Shown here one piece after another: positions 1 through 6,131 of a stretch of 9,121 nucleotides of DNA (positions within the stretch are counted from its first letter, which is position 1; every line of letters begins with the position of its first letter). Where the stretch lies: positions 1 to 9,121 of the forward strand of contig NZ_CALTSY010000040.1 in NCBI RefSeq assembly GCF_943908415.1. Direction: 5' to 3'. The notes beneath the pieces are model-generated. The model had not been told where the DNA came from and ran no database searches. It saw only the letters and a program-made list of their open reading frames with translations. Origin of the DNA: an uncultured Anaerococcus sp. (GTDB lineage: Bacteria; Bacillota; Clostridia; Tissierellales; Peptoniphilaceae). The translations under genes and the position numbers were made by a program.

Positions 1-1
1 C

Positions 2-454
2 ATAATTGATTTAATCACCCTTCTTATGATGAAGAGTAGTTTGCATGATGACGATCGGGTCGAAACATTGGAAAGAGTGGAAGATTTAATAGAAACTTTT
101 AATCTCATTGAAATAAATGTTTCTATTGTTTTAAATTTCTATTTATCCTTGGCAACTCATTATATTGAATATAATAACCTAAAACTCTCTATTCAATATG
201 TAGAAAAATTACTCAACCTACTAATAAAAGGCAAGGAAAAATCTTTTAATATAAGAGGAGATGAGTATTTTGATCAAATAGATAAATGGATTGATGAAAA
301 TTTATTATTATCTGCTAAGCCAAATAGAAGTGACGATATGATTGCTCGTTCTTATATAGGATTATTAACTAATAATGAGAGTTTTAAAGATATTATTATT
401 CAGGAAAAAATAAAGCTATTAGTTGATAAGGTTAAAGAAATCTATTCATTCTAA
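2..454 (+). CDS. C-terminal part of a helical (TPR-like) protein, 5' truncated by the window edge
   Basis: The reading frame is open from the left edge to a TAA at 452-454. The ATG at 26 is not shown to be the true start, because the codons before it (ATA ATT GAT TTA ATC ACC CTT CTT) contain no stop and no ribosome binding site is visible. The visible 150 or so residues are all-helical in character. The stretch around LATHYIEYNNLKLSIQYVEK has the small/aromatic spacing of a TPR-type helix pair. This would fit the C-terminal peptide-binding region of an Rgg/PlcR-like HTH regulator, but the DNA-binding end lies outside the window, so the role is inference. No signal peptide or membrane segment is seen in the visible part. 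A strong terminator follows 18 bases after the stop, so this is the last gene of its transcript. Confidence 0.72.
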   Translation: MIDLITLLMMKSSLHDDDRVETLERVEDLIETFNLIEINVSIVLNFYLSLATHYIEYNNLKLSIQYVEKLLNLLIKGKEKSFNIRGDEYFDQIDKWIDENLLLSAKPNRSDDMIARSYIGLLTNNESFKDIIIQEKIKLLVDKVKEIYSF

Positions 455-470
455 TTAAAAGTCTATTGTA

Positions 471-519
471 AAAATAAAAGCTTATAATTTTCATAAACTA
501 TAAGCTTTTATTTTTTTTT
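471..519 (+). terminator. Strong intrinsic terminator
   Basis: A perfect 14-bp stem (473-486 with 499-512, core AAAAGCTTATA) encloses a 12-base loop and runs directly into nine T residues (511-519). It sits 18 bases after the stop of the upstream gene. The arms are nearly self-complementary and A-rich on the left, so it could also work in the reverse direction. Confidence 0.9.
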
Positions 520-642
520 CTATTATTCGAACTCAATATATCTTTACATGCATTAAGAATAAAAGAATTGCTCAAAAACATCATTTCATACGAATGAATA
601 TAGGAAATAAAAAAATAGAGTAAGGTTAAAAATTGATCTTAT

Positions 643-663
643 TGATATGTCCATGGCATATCA
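643..663. repeat. Inverted repeat, candidate operator
   Basis: Seven-base arms TGATATG (643-649) and CATATCA (657-663) are separated by 7 bases that include CCATGG. The element lies about 100 bases upstream of the hydrolase -10 box. Size and spacing resemble a dimeric regulator site, but no regulator can be assigned. Confidence 0.4.
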
Positions 664-679
664 GATTGAAATAAATGTA

Positions 680-710
680 TTTATTTATATAAAATAAGCA
701 TATAAATAAA
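680..710. repeat. AT-only inverted repeat
   Basis: Perfect 11-base arms TTTATTTATAT (680-690) and ATATAAATAAA (700-710) flank a 9-base loop. The arms contain only A and T, so chance is more likely here than for a mixed-base repeat. It has no T tract, so it is not a typical + strand terminator. Confidence 0.4.
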
Positions 711-760
711 AAAAGTTTCATTAATGTAGTTTGAAAAATAAATTTCATTCTAAAATTGGG

Positions 761-766
761 TATAAT
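761..766 (+). promoter_or_regulatory. -10 box of the hydrolase gene
   Basis: A perfect TATAAT lies 27 bases before the ATG, giving a leader of about 20 bases. The best -35-like hexamer, TTGAAA at 731-736, is 24 bases away, which is too far. The promoter may therefore be weak or activator-dependent. Confidence 0.5.
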
Positions 767-793
767 TTTGTTAAGATTAGGAGGATTTAATAA

Positions 794-1819
794 ATGAAAA
801 AGATTTTAAAAAGAACTTTTTTCATAGCATTGGGTTTATTTGCTATAATTTTTGTAGTGAGAGTCTATAATGACTACAAGTACAAAGATTCTAATAATGT
901 GGAAACTCCTGAATACTACAAGGATGTAAGAAATATTAGTCTTTACCCAACAGACATTGAAGGTGTAGATGTTAGATATGTTGATGAGAGAAGCTTGCAG
1001 GGATTTCAATTTACTCCTAAAAAGAAACTGTATAATGGTGTAGTACTTTGTTTTGGAGGATCTGAGGGCAGCCCAAATTTTGAAACTGCACAAAAGTTAT
1101 CTCAAAAAGGTTTTGAAACATTTGCAATATTTATGTTCGGTATGAAGAATCAGCAAGATACATTGGTAAGAATACCATTAGAACAATTTGAAGATATACT
1201 AGCTTATCTACACAAGACTATGGATGATCAAGTTCCGATAAGTATTATAGCAGCATCAAAAGGAGCTGAATATGTCCTTAATCTAGCAAGTAAATATCCA
1301 GAAATTTCAAATTTAGTTTTGATTGCTCCATCAAGTTATAATTTTGCAGGGCTAGACTTTAATGATTATGGCTCTTCTTGGACATATAAGGGAGAAGAAC
1401 TTCCCTATATAGATATAAAAAAAGGATCTTTTGGCTCTTTCTTTAAAAATATTGTTTTATCTTCAATTGTAAACGCACCAATTTCTTACAAAGATACATA
1501 TACAAGCGCAGTAGAATCTGACTCAAATAGAGAAGAAAAAATGATACCGATAAAGGATGTAAAGGCAAATATTTTGATGATTGCGGGAGTTGAGGACGCT
1601 ATGTGGGACAGCTTAAATATGGCAAATATCATTAAGAATCAATCACCTCATGCAAAGCTACTTTCCTATGAAGGTGCTGGACATATTTTTGGAGCTAACG
1701 GTATATTAAACTTGGAGAATATGAGAATAAAAACAGGTGGAAATTTAAAAGCAAATCAAAAGGCTCAAGTAGAGTCAGAAGAAGCTATTGAAAACTTTTT
1801 GAAAGATCAACATAAATAA
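794..1819 (+). CDS. Membrane-anchored alpha/beta hydrolase, BAAT_C (acyl-CoA thioester hydrolase C-terminal) type
   Basis: This 341-residue protein has a basic start (MKKILKRT) and one hydrophobic helix at about residues 8-23. That looks like an uncleaved signal anchor placing the enzyme outside the membrane. The hydrolase fold follows: a GGSEG oxyanion-type loop at 88-92, the nucleophile elbow AASKGAE with Ser155, a likely acidic residue Asp268 in GVEDAMWDS, and His297 in GAGHIFG. The order Ser, Asp, His and the SKGAE and ED..W.S motifs match the BAAT_C family of acyl-transferases and thioesterases. The N-terminal BAAT domain is replaced by the anchor. The usual first Gly of the G-x-S-x-G elbow is Ala153. 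AGGAGG (779-784), 9 bases before the ATG, supports the start. The gene stands alone, so the substrate is unknown; a lipid, ester or acylated antibiotic is possible. The family call is solid and the substrate is not. Confidence 0.88.
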   Translation: MKKILKRTFFIALGLFAIIFVVRVYNDYKYKDSNNVETPEYYKDVRNISLYPTDIEGVDVRYVDERSLQGFQFTPKKKLYNGVVLCFGGSEGSPNFETAQKLSQKGFETFAIFMFGMKNQQDTLVRIPLEQFEDILAYLHKTMDDQVPISIIAASKGAEYVLNLASKYPEISNLVLIAPSSYNFAGLDFNDYGSSWTYKGEELPYIDIKKGSFGSFFKNIVLSSIVNAPISYKDTYTSAVESDSNREEKMIPIKDVKANILMIAGVEDAMWDSLNMANIIKNQSPHAKLLSYEGAGHIFGANGILNLENMRIKTGGNLKANQKAQVESEEAIENFLKDQHK

Positions 1820-1939
1820 TCCACTGTTTTTAAATAAAATATTATTTGAATCCATTATTTGTTTATTTTACGCATTAAAGATGGCCGAGAAATTAGTATG
1901 TATATAAATTGATTAAGATTTTATCAAAGAATTCTATAC

Positions 1940-1945
1940 TATAAT
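1940..1945 (+). promoter_or_regulatory. Possible -10 box of the small membrane-protein gene
   Basis: TATAAT lies 48 bases before the GTG start and overlaps an alternative TATACT (1935-1940). TTGATT at 1909-1914 is 20 bases from TATACT and 25 from TATAAT, so no well-spaced -35 is evident. No clear terminator separates this gene from the hydrolase upstream. Confidence 0.3.
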
Positions 1946-1992
1946 TATTAGATAGTAGATATGAAATTATACATAGATTGGAGTTATTTATA

Positions 1993-2172
1993 GTGAAAAT
2001 TTTTGAGTTATTAAAACAAAATTTTCATTTTATATTAATATTTATTGGGTTGATACTCTTTTCCTATTCATTAGTTGCTAAAGATGAATTGAACAAAAAT
2101 ACAAGAAAAATCTATAAAATAATAGGAACTGCAATTACTATAATAGGATGTATAATTTATTATCTTAAGTGA
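1993..2172 (+). CDS. Small two-helix membrane protein of unknown function
   Basis: A 59-residue protein starting at GTG. GGAG at 1980-1983, 9 bases upstream, supports this start over the in-frame TTG at 1978, which has no suitable site. Two hydrophobic stretches are seen: about residues 12-28 (FHFILIFIGLILFSYSL) and 41-57 (IIGTAITIIGCIIYY). They are joined by a short charged loop (KDELNKNTRK), which suggests a hairpin in the membrane. I recognise no family. A weak A/T hairpin with a T tract begins one base after the stop, consistent with a real short transcription unit. It is not obviously linked to the hydrolase or the AraC-type gene. The ribosome site, composition and following hairpin favour a true gene, but at this size a chance ORF cannot be excluded. 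Confidence 0.6.
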   Translation: MKIFELLKQNFHFILIFIGLILFSYSLVAKDELNKNTRKIYKIIGTAITIIGCIIYYLK

Positions 2173-2198
2173 AAAAAGTATGTAACTTTTTATTTTTC
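2173..2198 (+). terminator. Weak terminator after the small membrane-protein gene
   Basis: A 7-bp hairpin, AAAAAGT (2173-2179) with ACTTTTT (2185-2191) and a 5-base loop, is followed by ATTTTT. It directly abuts the stop codon. Apart from one G:C pair the stem is all A:T, so it should be inefficient alone; a second, better hairpin follows at 2246. Confidence 0.5.
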
Positions 2199-2245
2199 AA
2201 TTGAATTTTCTACAAATGAGAAAATTATCCTTTATAAAGATTTTC

Positions 2246-2280
2246 TAGCACCTATAACAACAGGTGCTATTTTATTGTTT
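2246..2280 (+). terminator. Second terminator hairpin
   Basis: A perfect 8-bp stem, TAGCACCT (2246-2253) with AGGTGCTA (2262-2269), has an 8-base loop and is followed by TTTTATTGTTT. The G:C-containing stem makes it the stronger of the two hairpins behind the small membrane-protein gene. Confidence 0.7.
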
Positions 2281-2569
2281 AAATTTAGGATATGAGCTGA
2301 CGATAATTTCATGAATATGGTTAAGTTATAAGTAGTTTTTATTTTATATTATTCTTTATTTACTAGCAATTCATAAAGTTACTGACTGAAACTTGACTAT
2401 TATATCTTATAATAAAATAAAGGTGATAAAAATAATAGTGGATGATTTTAATTAGAGTGAAGTTTTAAGAGTTATAAGAATTGCAAATATAATATTGATA
2501 AGTTATAAATGCTATAATATTTGTATTAATATTATTGAGTATAAATTAACAAATCCTTGTACAATTTAA
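2281..2569. other. Gene-free upstream region of the AraC-type regulator
   Basis: No supported ORF is seen. The stretch is AT-rich and ends in the promoter elements at 2481-2518. CAAATAT (2484-2490) and ATATTTG (2517-2523) form a 7-base inverted pair around those elements. It could be an autoregulatory site, but it is weak evidence in such AT-rich DNA. Confidence 0.4.
2481..2518 (+). promoter_or_regulatory. Promoter of the AraC/GyrI-like regulator gene
   Basis: Two overlapping solutions are visible. One is an extended -10, TGCTATAAT, at 2510-2518, which needs no strong -35. The other is TTGCAA (2481-2486) and TATAAA (2504-2509) with an ideal 17-base spacer. Either gives a leader of about 65-75 bases before the ATG at 2588. 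Confidence 0.6.
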
Positions 2570-2572
2570 ATG

Positions 2573-2583
2573 AAAGGTGGTGG
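2573..2583 (+). promoter_or_regulatory. Ribosome binding site fixing the regulator start at 2588
   Basis: AAAGGTGG runs from 2573 to 2580, with 7 bases to the ATG at 2588. If translation began at the ATG at 2570, this G-rich tract would encode Lys-Gly-Gly-Gly, which is out of character for the family's N terminus. Confidence 0.75.
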
Positions 2584-2587
2584 AAAT

Positions 2588-3436
2588 ATGGATATAATGA
2601 AATCTTTTAACTCAGCAATAGACTATATTGAAGATAACTTAACTGAAGAACTTGATGAGAAAGAGATAACACGGATAACAGGATATTCATTTCCAATGTT
2701 TTCAAGAATATTTTCAATCATATCAGGATGTTCATTATCTGAATATATAAGGTTAAGAAAGATGACAAATGCAGCAATTGAATTAAAAAATTCAGATAAA
2801 AGGATTATAGATATAGCAATAAAATATGGCTATAATTCTCAAGATTCTTTTGCCTTAGCTTTTAAAAGTTTTCATGAGCTAACTCCAGGACAAGTAAAAA
2901 GAGGAGAAAAATATCAATATTTCCCAAGGATCTACTTTTCAATTTCAGTTCAAGGAGGAAATCAAATGGATATTAAGATTGAGAAAAAGAAAGCATTTAA
3001 AGTAGCTGGTATTAAATCAGATGTAACTAAGAGTTCAAATTTTCCAAAAGTTTGGGATAGACTGGTTGAAAAAGTACCAAGAGAAAAATTCGAAGAGTTT
3101 GGTAATGGTCAAATCTTTGGCGTAGGATATGACTATCTAATGGATGAAGAAGATTCATTTACATATTTAGCTGGTTTTGATTTGACGGATGAGGTAAAAG
3201 CTAAGGAATTAGGATTAGATACACTCAGTATTCCTGAAAAAGAGTATGCTATTGTAAGCTTAGAAGGTCCTATACCAAAATGCATTCACGAAGGATGGAA
3301 GTATATTATTTCATATTTCTTCCCAAAAGAAGGATATAGACATGATGAAAGTCCCGATTTTGAAGTATATGGAGATGGAGACCCTAATTCAAAAGATTAT
3401 CAAATGGAATTATGGGTTCCAATAGTAAAAGAATAA
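2588..3436 (+). CDS. AraC-family transcriptional regulator with C-terminal GyrI-like effector-binding domain
   Basis: A 282-residue regulator. Residues 7-105 form the AraC DNA-binding domain with two HTH units: one around EKEITRITGYSFPMFSRIF (25-43), the other IIDIAIKYGYNSQDSFALAF (73-92) followed by the typical LTPGQVKR. Residues 127-282 are a GyrI-like (AraC_E_bind) ligand domain, with GWKYI...FFPKEGY, a PDFEVYGDGD segment and the closing MELWVPI whose Glu274 matches the usual ligand-contact Glu. Proteins of this type (Rob-like order, HTH first) commonly sense small hydrophobic or cationic drugs and control efflux or detoxification. That role is family knowledge, not shown here. The start at 2588 is preferred over the ATG at 2570, because the latter's first codons are the ribosome site AAAGGTGG (2573-2580). 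It is a single-gene unit, ended by the terminator at 3456. Its target is not obvious in the window. Confidence 0.9.
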   Translation: MDIMKSFNSAIDYIEDNLTEELDEKEITRITGYSFPMFSRIFSIISGCSLSEYIRLRKMTNAAIELKNSDKRIIDIAIKYGYNSQDSFALAFKSFHELTPGQVKRGEKYQYFPRIYFSISVQGGNQMDIKIEKKKAFKVAGIKSDVTKSSNFPKVWDRLVEKVPREKFEEFGNGQIFGVGYDYLMDEEDSFTYLAGFDLTDEVKAKELGLDTLSIPEKEYAIVSLEGPIPKCIHEGWKYIISYFFPKEGYRHDESPDFEVYGDGDPNSKDYQMELWVPIVKE

Positions 3437-3455
3437 GATAGCATAAATAGATTTG

Positions 3456-3490
3456 AAAGCATCTATCAAAATGATAGGTGCTTTTTTGTT
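3456..3490 (+). terminator. Intrinsic terminator of the regulator gene
   Basis: A 12-bp stem, AAAGCATCTATC (3456-3467) with GATAGGTGCTTT (3473-3484) including one G:T pair, has a 5-base loop. It is followed by a run of T residues and TTGTTT. It lies 19 bases after the stop codon. Confidence 0.88.
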
Positions 3491-3888
3491 TACAAAATAA
3501 AATATTAGATAAATTCTTTAAAAGAAACATAAAATTAAAATTTTTTATGGCAACGTTATCGCTGTAATAGTTAAAAATTTAAATCAAAGCTTTTATAATT
3601 TAAGGTTGATTTAAAACTCAATTTTATATTAGAAATATAAAGCTATAATAAAGGTTTAATTCGAAATTATATATAGGTAAAGTGAATATTTATATTGAAT
3701 AAGTGAAGTTTGGGAATGAAATAAATATTAAGATTTACAAATACATAAGGTAATTTTTAATATGAATGCCAAGGGTATACTATTATAAATACAGCTAATA
3801 AATTTATTACATTATTATAGTCAAATTTTTATAATAAGTATGCGAAGTATACAAAGAAACCAAGTTTTAATATATAAGGGGAGTAGGA
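3491..3888. other. Long gene-free region upstream of the two-component/ABC operon
   Basis: No ORF with a convincing start is seen in about 400 bases. The frame from about 3545 to 3615 is open for about 23 codons (NVIAVIVKNLNQSF within it) but has no start or recognisable family; it may be a gene remnant or chance. The region also has direct repeats of AAGTGAA at 3680-3686 and 3701-3707, GTATAC at 3775-3780 and 3847-3852, and a -10 box at 3830. Confidence 0.45.
3830..3850 (+). promoter_or_regulatory. -10 box and direct repeat before the response-regulator gene
   Basis: A perfect TATAAT (3830-3835) is followed at once by AAGTAT (3836-3841) and AAGTAT (3845-3850), repeated at a 9-base period. 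No consensus -35 is seen 16-18 bases upstream. OmpR-type regulators bind direct repeats of roughly one helical turn, so this could be an autoregulatory site overlapping the transcription start. That reading is inference. Confidence 0.4.
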
Positions 3889-4539
3889 GTGAGGAACGTT
3901 TTAATCATAGAGGATAACAATGAAATAGCCTTACAAATAAAAAAGCATCTAGCAAAAAATGACTATAACGTTAATGTTGCATCATCTTATTATGAAGCAA
4001 TGGATATGATGAACATAGATATAGATGTGGCGCTTTTAGATATAAACCTTCCAGACAAGGATGGTCATCATTTAATTGAAAAATTAAAAGATAAGGATAT
4101 TCGTGTAATTGTTACTACTGTTAAAAATGATGAAGATTTCATAGTAAATTCCCTTGACCAAGGTGCAGATGATTATCTTACAAAACCATTTTCTCTGGCT
4201 ATCCTTAGAGCAAGAATAGATGCTGTTCTTAGGACTATCCCACTAGCTCAGGATAAAGTAATTACTTACAAAGATATCAAAATAGATTTAACTGAGTCAA
4301 AAGTATATTTTAAAGAGAAAGAAGTAGATTTGACAGCACTTGAATATGAAATTCTTTTATTATTTATAAAAAATCCTCATAGAGTTTATACTAGGGGTCA
4401 GTTATTAGAAATGTTTTGGGAAGATAGGGATAAGTTTGTAAATGATAATACGCTAACTTCAACTATTAAAAGAATTAGAGAAAAGCTTGATAAAAAAGTG
4501 ATAACTACTGTTAGAGGAATAGGATATAGGATGGATTAG
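3889..4539 (+). CDS. OmpR/PhoB-family response regulator
   Basis: A 216-residue regulator with a GTG start; AAGGGGAG, ending 5 bases upstream, supports it. The receiver domain (about 1-115) shows the acidic pair Glu8/Asp9, the phospho-acceptor Asp51 in LLDINLPDKDG, Thr77 and Lys99 in the LTKPF motif, so all the switch residues are present. The winged-helix output domain (about 123-216) has LTALEYEILLLF, RGQLLEMFW, the recognition-helix region TLTSTIKRIREKL, and the wing TVRGIGYRMD. It is the first gene of the operon, and its TAG is followed at once by the kinase ATG. By context it should be phosphorylated by that kinase and act on the promoter of this operon or of the transporter genes. Resemblance to regulators of peptide-antibiotic transporters rests on gene order, not on a diagnostic residue. 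Confidence 0.94.
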   Translation: MRNVLIIEDNNEIALQIKKHLAKNDYNVNVASSYYEAMDMMNIDIDVALLDINLPDKDGHHLIEKLKDKDIRVIVTTVKNDEDFIVNSLDQGADDYLTKPFSLAILRARIDAVLRTIPLAQDKVITYKDIKIDLTESKVYFKEKEVDLTALEYEILLLFIKNPHRVYTRGQLLEMFWEDRDKFVNDNTLTSTIKRIREKLDKKVITTVRGIGYRMD

Positions 4540-5400
4540 ATGATATATGCATTTTGGCTATTAAGCCTTTGCTTTCTATATTATTTCCTAGAGTCTAGAA
4601 AGAAAACTAGAGTAAATGAGCTTATAGATTTAATCGACAATATGAAAAATCAAAATTACAAGATTCCTATGAAACAAGATGACTTTTCGATTTTAGAGGA
4701 TAAAATTTACAAACTTTTTATAGAAATAGTAGAAGCCAAAGAAACAAGTACTAAAAATAGCGAAAAGCAAATAGAATACCTAGAAGATATAGCTCATCAG
4801 ATAAAAACACCAATCACATCTATGCTTTTTTCCATAGAAAATTTGGAGATGGATTTTCCAGATAATGATGATATAGAGATATTAAAAAGACAACTCTTAA
4901 GATTAAACTCCCTATCAGATATTTTGCTTAAACTATCAAGTCTAGATGCGAACAAAGATCTTATGAAAAAAGAACAAATTCGTTTAGATGAATTAGTGGA
5001 TTATGCTTTAGACAGCTTAAACTTAAAGAAATCTACTAGTGTAGAAAGAAGGAAGAGTTTAAAGGAAAATATTATTTGTGGAGATTTTTATTGGCTAGCA
5101 GAAGCTCTTATTAATATTATAAAGAATGCTGACAATAGACCGACTTGTGACAAAATCGTGGTTTCATCTTACAAAAATCCTCTCTATACAAGCTTAATCA
5201 TTGAAGACAATGGCGGTGGAATAGAAAAAGAGAATATGAAAAAAATCTTTAAACGTTTCTATAAAACACCAGATTCTAATGGTTTTGGCATAGGCCTCGC
5301 CATGGCGAAGACAATTGTTGAAAAAAATAACGGAGAAATTTCTGTGACAAATAATGATGCTGGAGCAAGATTTGAAATAAAATTTTACAATGTCACCTAA
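4540..5400 (+). CDS. Short sensor histidine kinase with one membrane helix
   Basis: A 286-residue kinase that starts on the base after the regulator's stop, implying translational coupling. Residues 2-17 (IYAFWLLSLCFLYYFL) form the only membrane helix and are followed by RKK. There is no second helix and no outside sensing domain. A coiled linker leads to the HisKA domain with His86 in EDIAHQIKTP. The ATPase domain keeps the N box (NIIKNA, Asn192/Asn196), the G1 box DNGGGI (223-228), the F box KIFKRFYKT (235-243) and the G2 box GFGIGLAMAK (248-257). The segment after the N box (DNRPTCDK) looks slightly short. Kinases of this short type beside ABC permeases (BceS-like in gene order) usually take their signal from the transporter rather than from a ligand of their own. 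That is family knowledge; pairing with this permease is inference. Confidence 0.93.
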   Translation: MIYAFWLLSLCFLYYFLESRKKTRVNELIDLIDNMKNQNYKIPMKQDDFSILEDKIYKLFIEIVEAKETSTKNSEKQIEYLEDIAHQIKTPITSMLFSIENLEMDFPDNDDIEILKRQLLRLNSLSDILLKLSSLDANKDLMKKEQIRLDELVDYALDSLNLKKSTSVERRKSLKENIICGDFYWLAEALINIIKNADNRPTCDKIVVSSYKNPLYTSLIIEDNGGGIEKENMKKIFKRFYKTPDSNGFGIGLAMAKTIVEKNNGEISVTNNDAGARFEIKFYNVT

Positions 5401-5417
5401 AAATCACTTTACTTTTA

Positions 5418-5437
5418 TATACTTACCTTAAGATAAG
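5418..5437 (+). promoter_or_regulatory. Possible internal promoter/operator between kinase and ATPase genes
   Basis: The 52-base gap holds TATACT (5418-5423), a possible -10, overlapping an imperfect palindrome at 5422-5437, where CTTA.CTT pairs with AAG.TAAG (7 of 8 pairs). No good -35 is seen. It could be the site where the response regulator boosts transporter expression separately from its own gene. Confidence 0.35.
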
Positions 5438-5452
5438 AAAAAGGAGGCAAGT

Positions 5453-6131
5453 ATGGAAATTTTAAAAGTAGAAAATTTAAGAAAAGAATATGGAGAGGGA
5501 AACTCCGAGGTGGTGGCCTTAGATGGGGTTGACCTCACAATAGAAAGAGGAGAATTTGTAGCCATTGTAGGCCCTAGTGGGTCTGGAAAATCAACTCTTT
5601 TACATATTATAGGAGGAGTAGATAGTCCAAGTGAGGGCAAAGTTTATATAGAAGGTAATGATATTTCTCAGTATACTTCAAAGGAACTAGCTTTTTTTCG
5701 TAGGAGAAAAGTAGGTTTAATATATCAATTTTATAATCTAATCCAAAATTTAACAGTAAGGCACAACATAGAGCCTCCCCTAAAATTGGATAAGAGAAAA
5801 ATCAATGAAGAAATCTTGCTTGATACTGTTAGAAAACTTGGCATAGAAAGCAAACTTGATTCTTTCCCGAGCGAGTTATCAGGAGGTCAGCAGCAAAGAG
5901 TTGCCATAGCGAGATATTATCTACAAACCATCAATAATCCTAGCTGATGAACCAACAGGCAATTTAGACAGGAAAAATTCTAAGGAAATTATAGAAATCT
6001 TTAAATATTTCAATAGAAGCTTAAAACAAACAATAATTCTAATCACCCATGACGAAAAAATTGCTCTAGAAGCAGATCGTATCGTTACAATTGTCGATGG
6101 AAAAATTGTTGGAGATGAGAAAAATGAATAA
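5453..6131 (+). pseudogene. ABC transporter ATPase (MacB/LolD/BceA type), frameshifted
   Basis: AAGGAGG (5441-5447), 5 bases before the ATG, supports the start. The first frame encodes Walker A GPSGSGKST (40-48), the Q-loop Gln92 in LIYQFYNLI and the signature LSGGQQQRV (142-150). After AIAR the frame is lost at about 5914-5916 and stops at a TGA (5945-5947), giving 164 residues. The +1 frame continues exactly where needed: IIYKPSIILADEPTGNLD (Walker B and D-loop), LITHDE (H-loop) and a normal end at TAA 6129-6131. Restoring two missing bases (for example GC after GCGAGA, giving the usual ARAII) yields 226 residues, the normal family length. Without repair the product lacks Walker B and the switch His and cannot hydrolyse ATP. 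The 3' end overlaps the permease start by 8 bases. A true mutation, or an assembly indel, is more likely than programmed frameshifting, as no slippery motif is evident. Confidence 0.9.
6111..6119 (+). promoter_or_regulatory. Ribosome binding site setting the permease start at 6124
   Basis: GGAGATGAG lies inside the 3' end of the ATPase gene; GGAG (6111-6114) is 9 bases from the ATG at 6124. The other in-frame starts are the TTG at 6091, the ATG at 6097 and the ATG at 6115. The first two have no such site, and the ATG at 6115 begins directly after GGAG, which is too close. Confidence 0.65.

Larger units (their letters stand above)
520..793. other. Gene-free stretch with two inverted repeats and a -10 box
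   Basis: No ORF with a ribosome binding site is seen between the terminator and the hydrolase start. The stretch holds two inverted repeats (643-663 and 680-710) and a perfect TATAAT at 761-766, so it is best read as the control region of the hydrolase gene. Confidence 0.6.

Noticed and set aside
731..766. TTGAAA and TATAAT as a complete promoter for the hydrolase gene
   Set aside because: The 24-base spacer is well outside the 16-18 base range, so only the -10 box is claimed.
836..1093. 85-codon open frame on the - strand inside the hydrolase gene
   Set aside because: It lies wholly antisense to a gene with clear family motifs, has no convincing ribosome site and shows no recognisable domain.
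1978..1980. TTG start for the small membrane protein
   Set aside because: Its G belongs to the GGAG that serves the GTG at 1993, and no ribosome site precedes the TTG.
2393..2413. TTGACT and TATAAT as a promoter
   Set aside because: The spacer is only 9 bases, and no gene with a start signal follows closely.
5428..5640. 70-codon open frame on the - strand over the start of the ATPase gene
   Set aside because: It is the mirror of the conserved Walker A region; its proline- and serine-rich translation is typical of antisense frames.
5909..5947. Programmed ribosomal frameshift in the ATPase gene
   Set aside because: No slippery heptamer, rare-codon/stop pair or clear downstream structure is visible, and a simple +1 shift would leave one residue missing after QRVAIAR; a 2-base deletion fits better.
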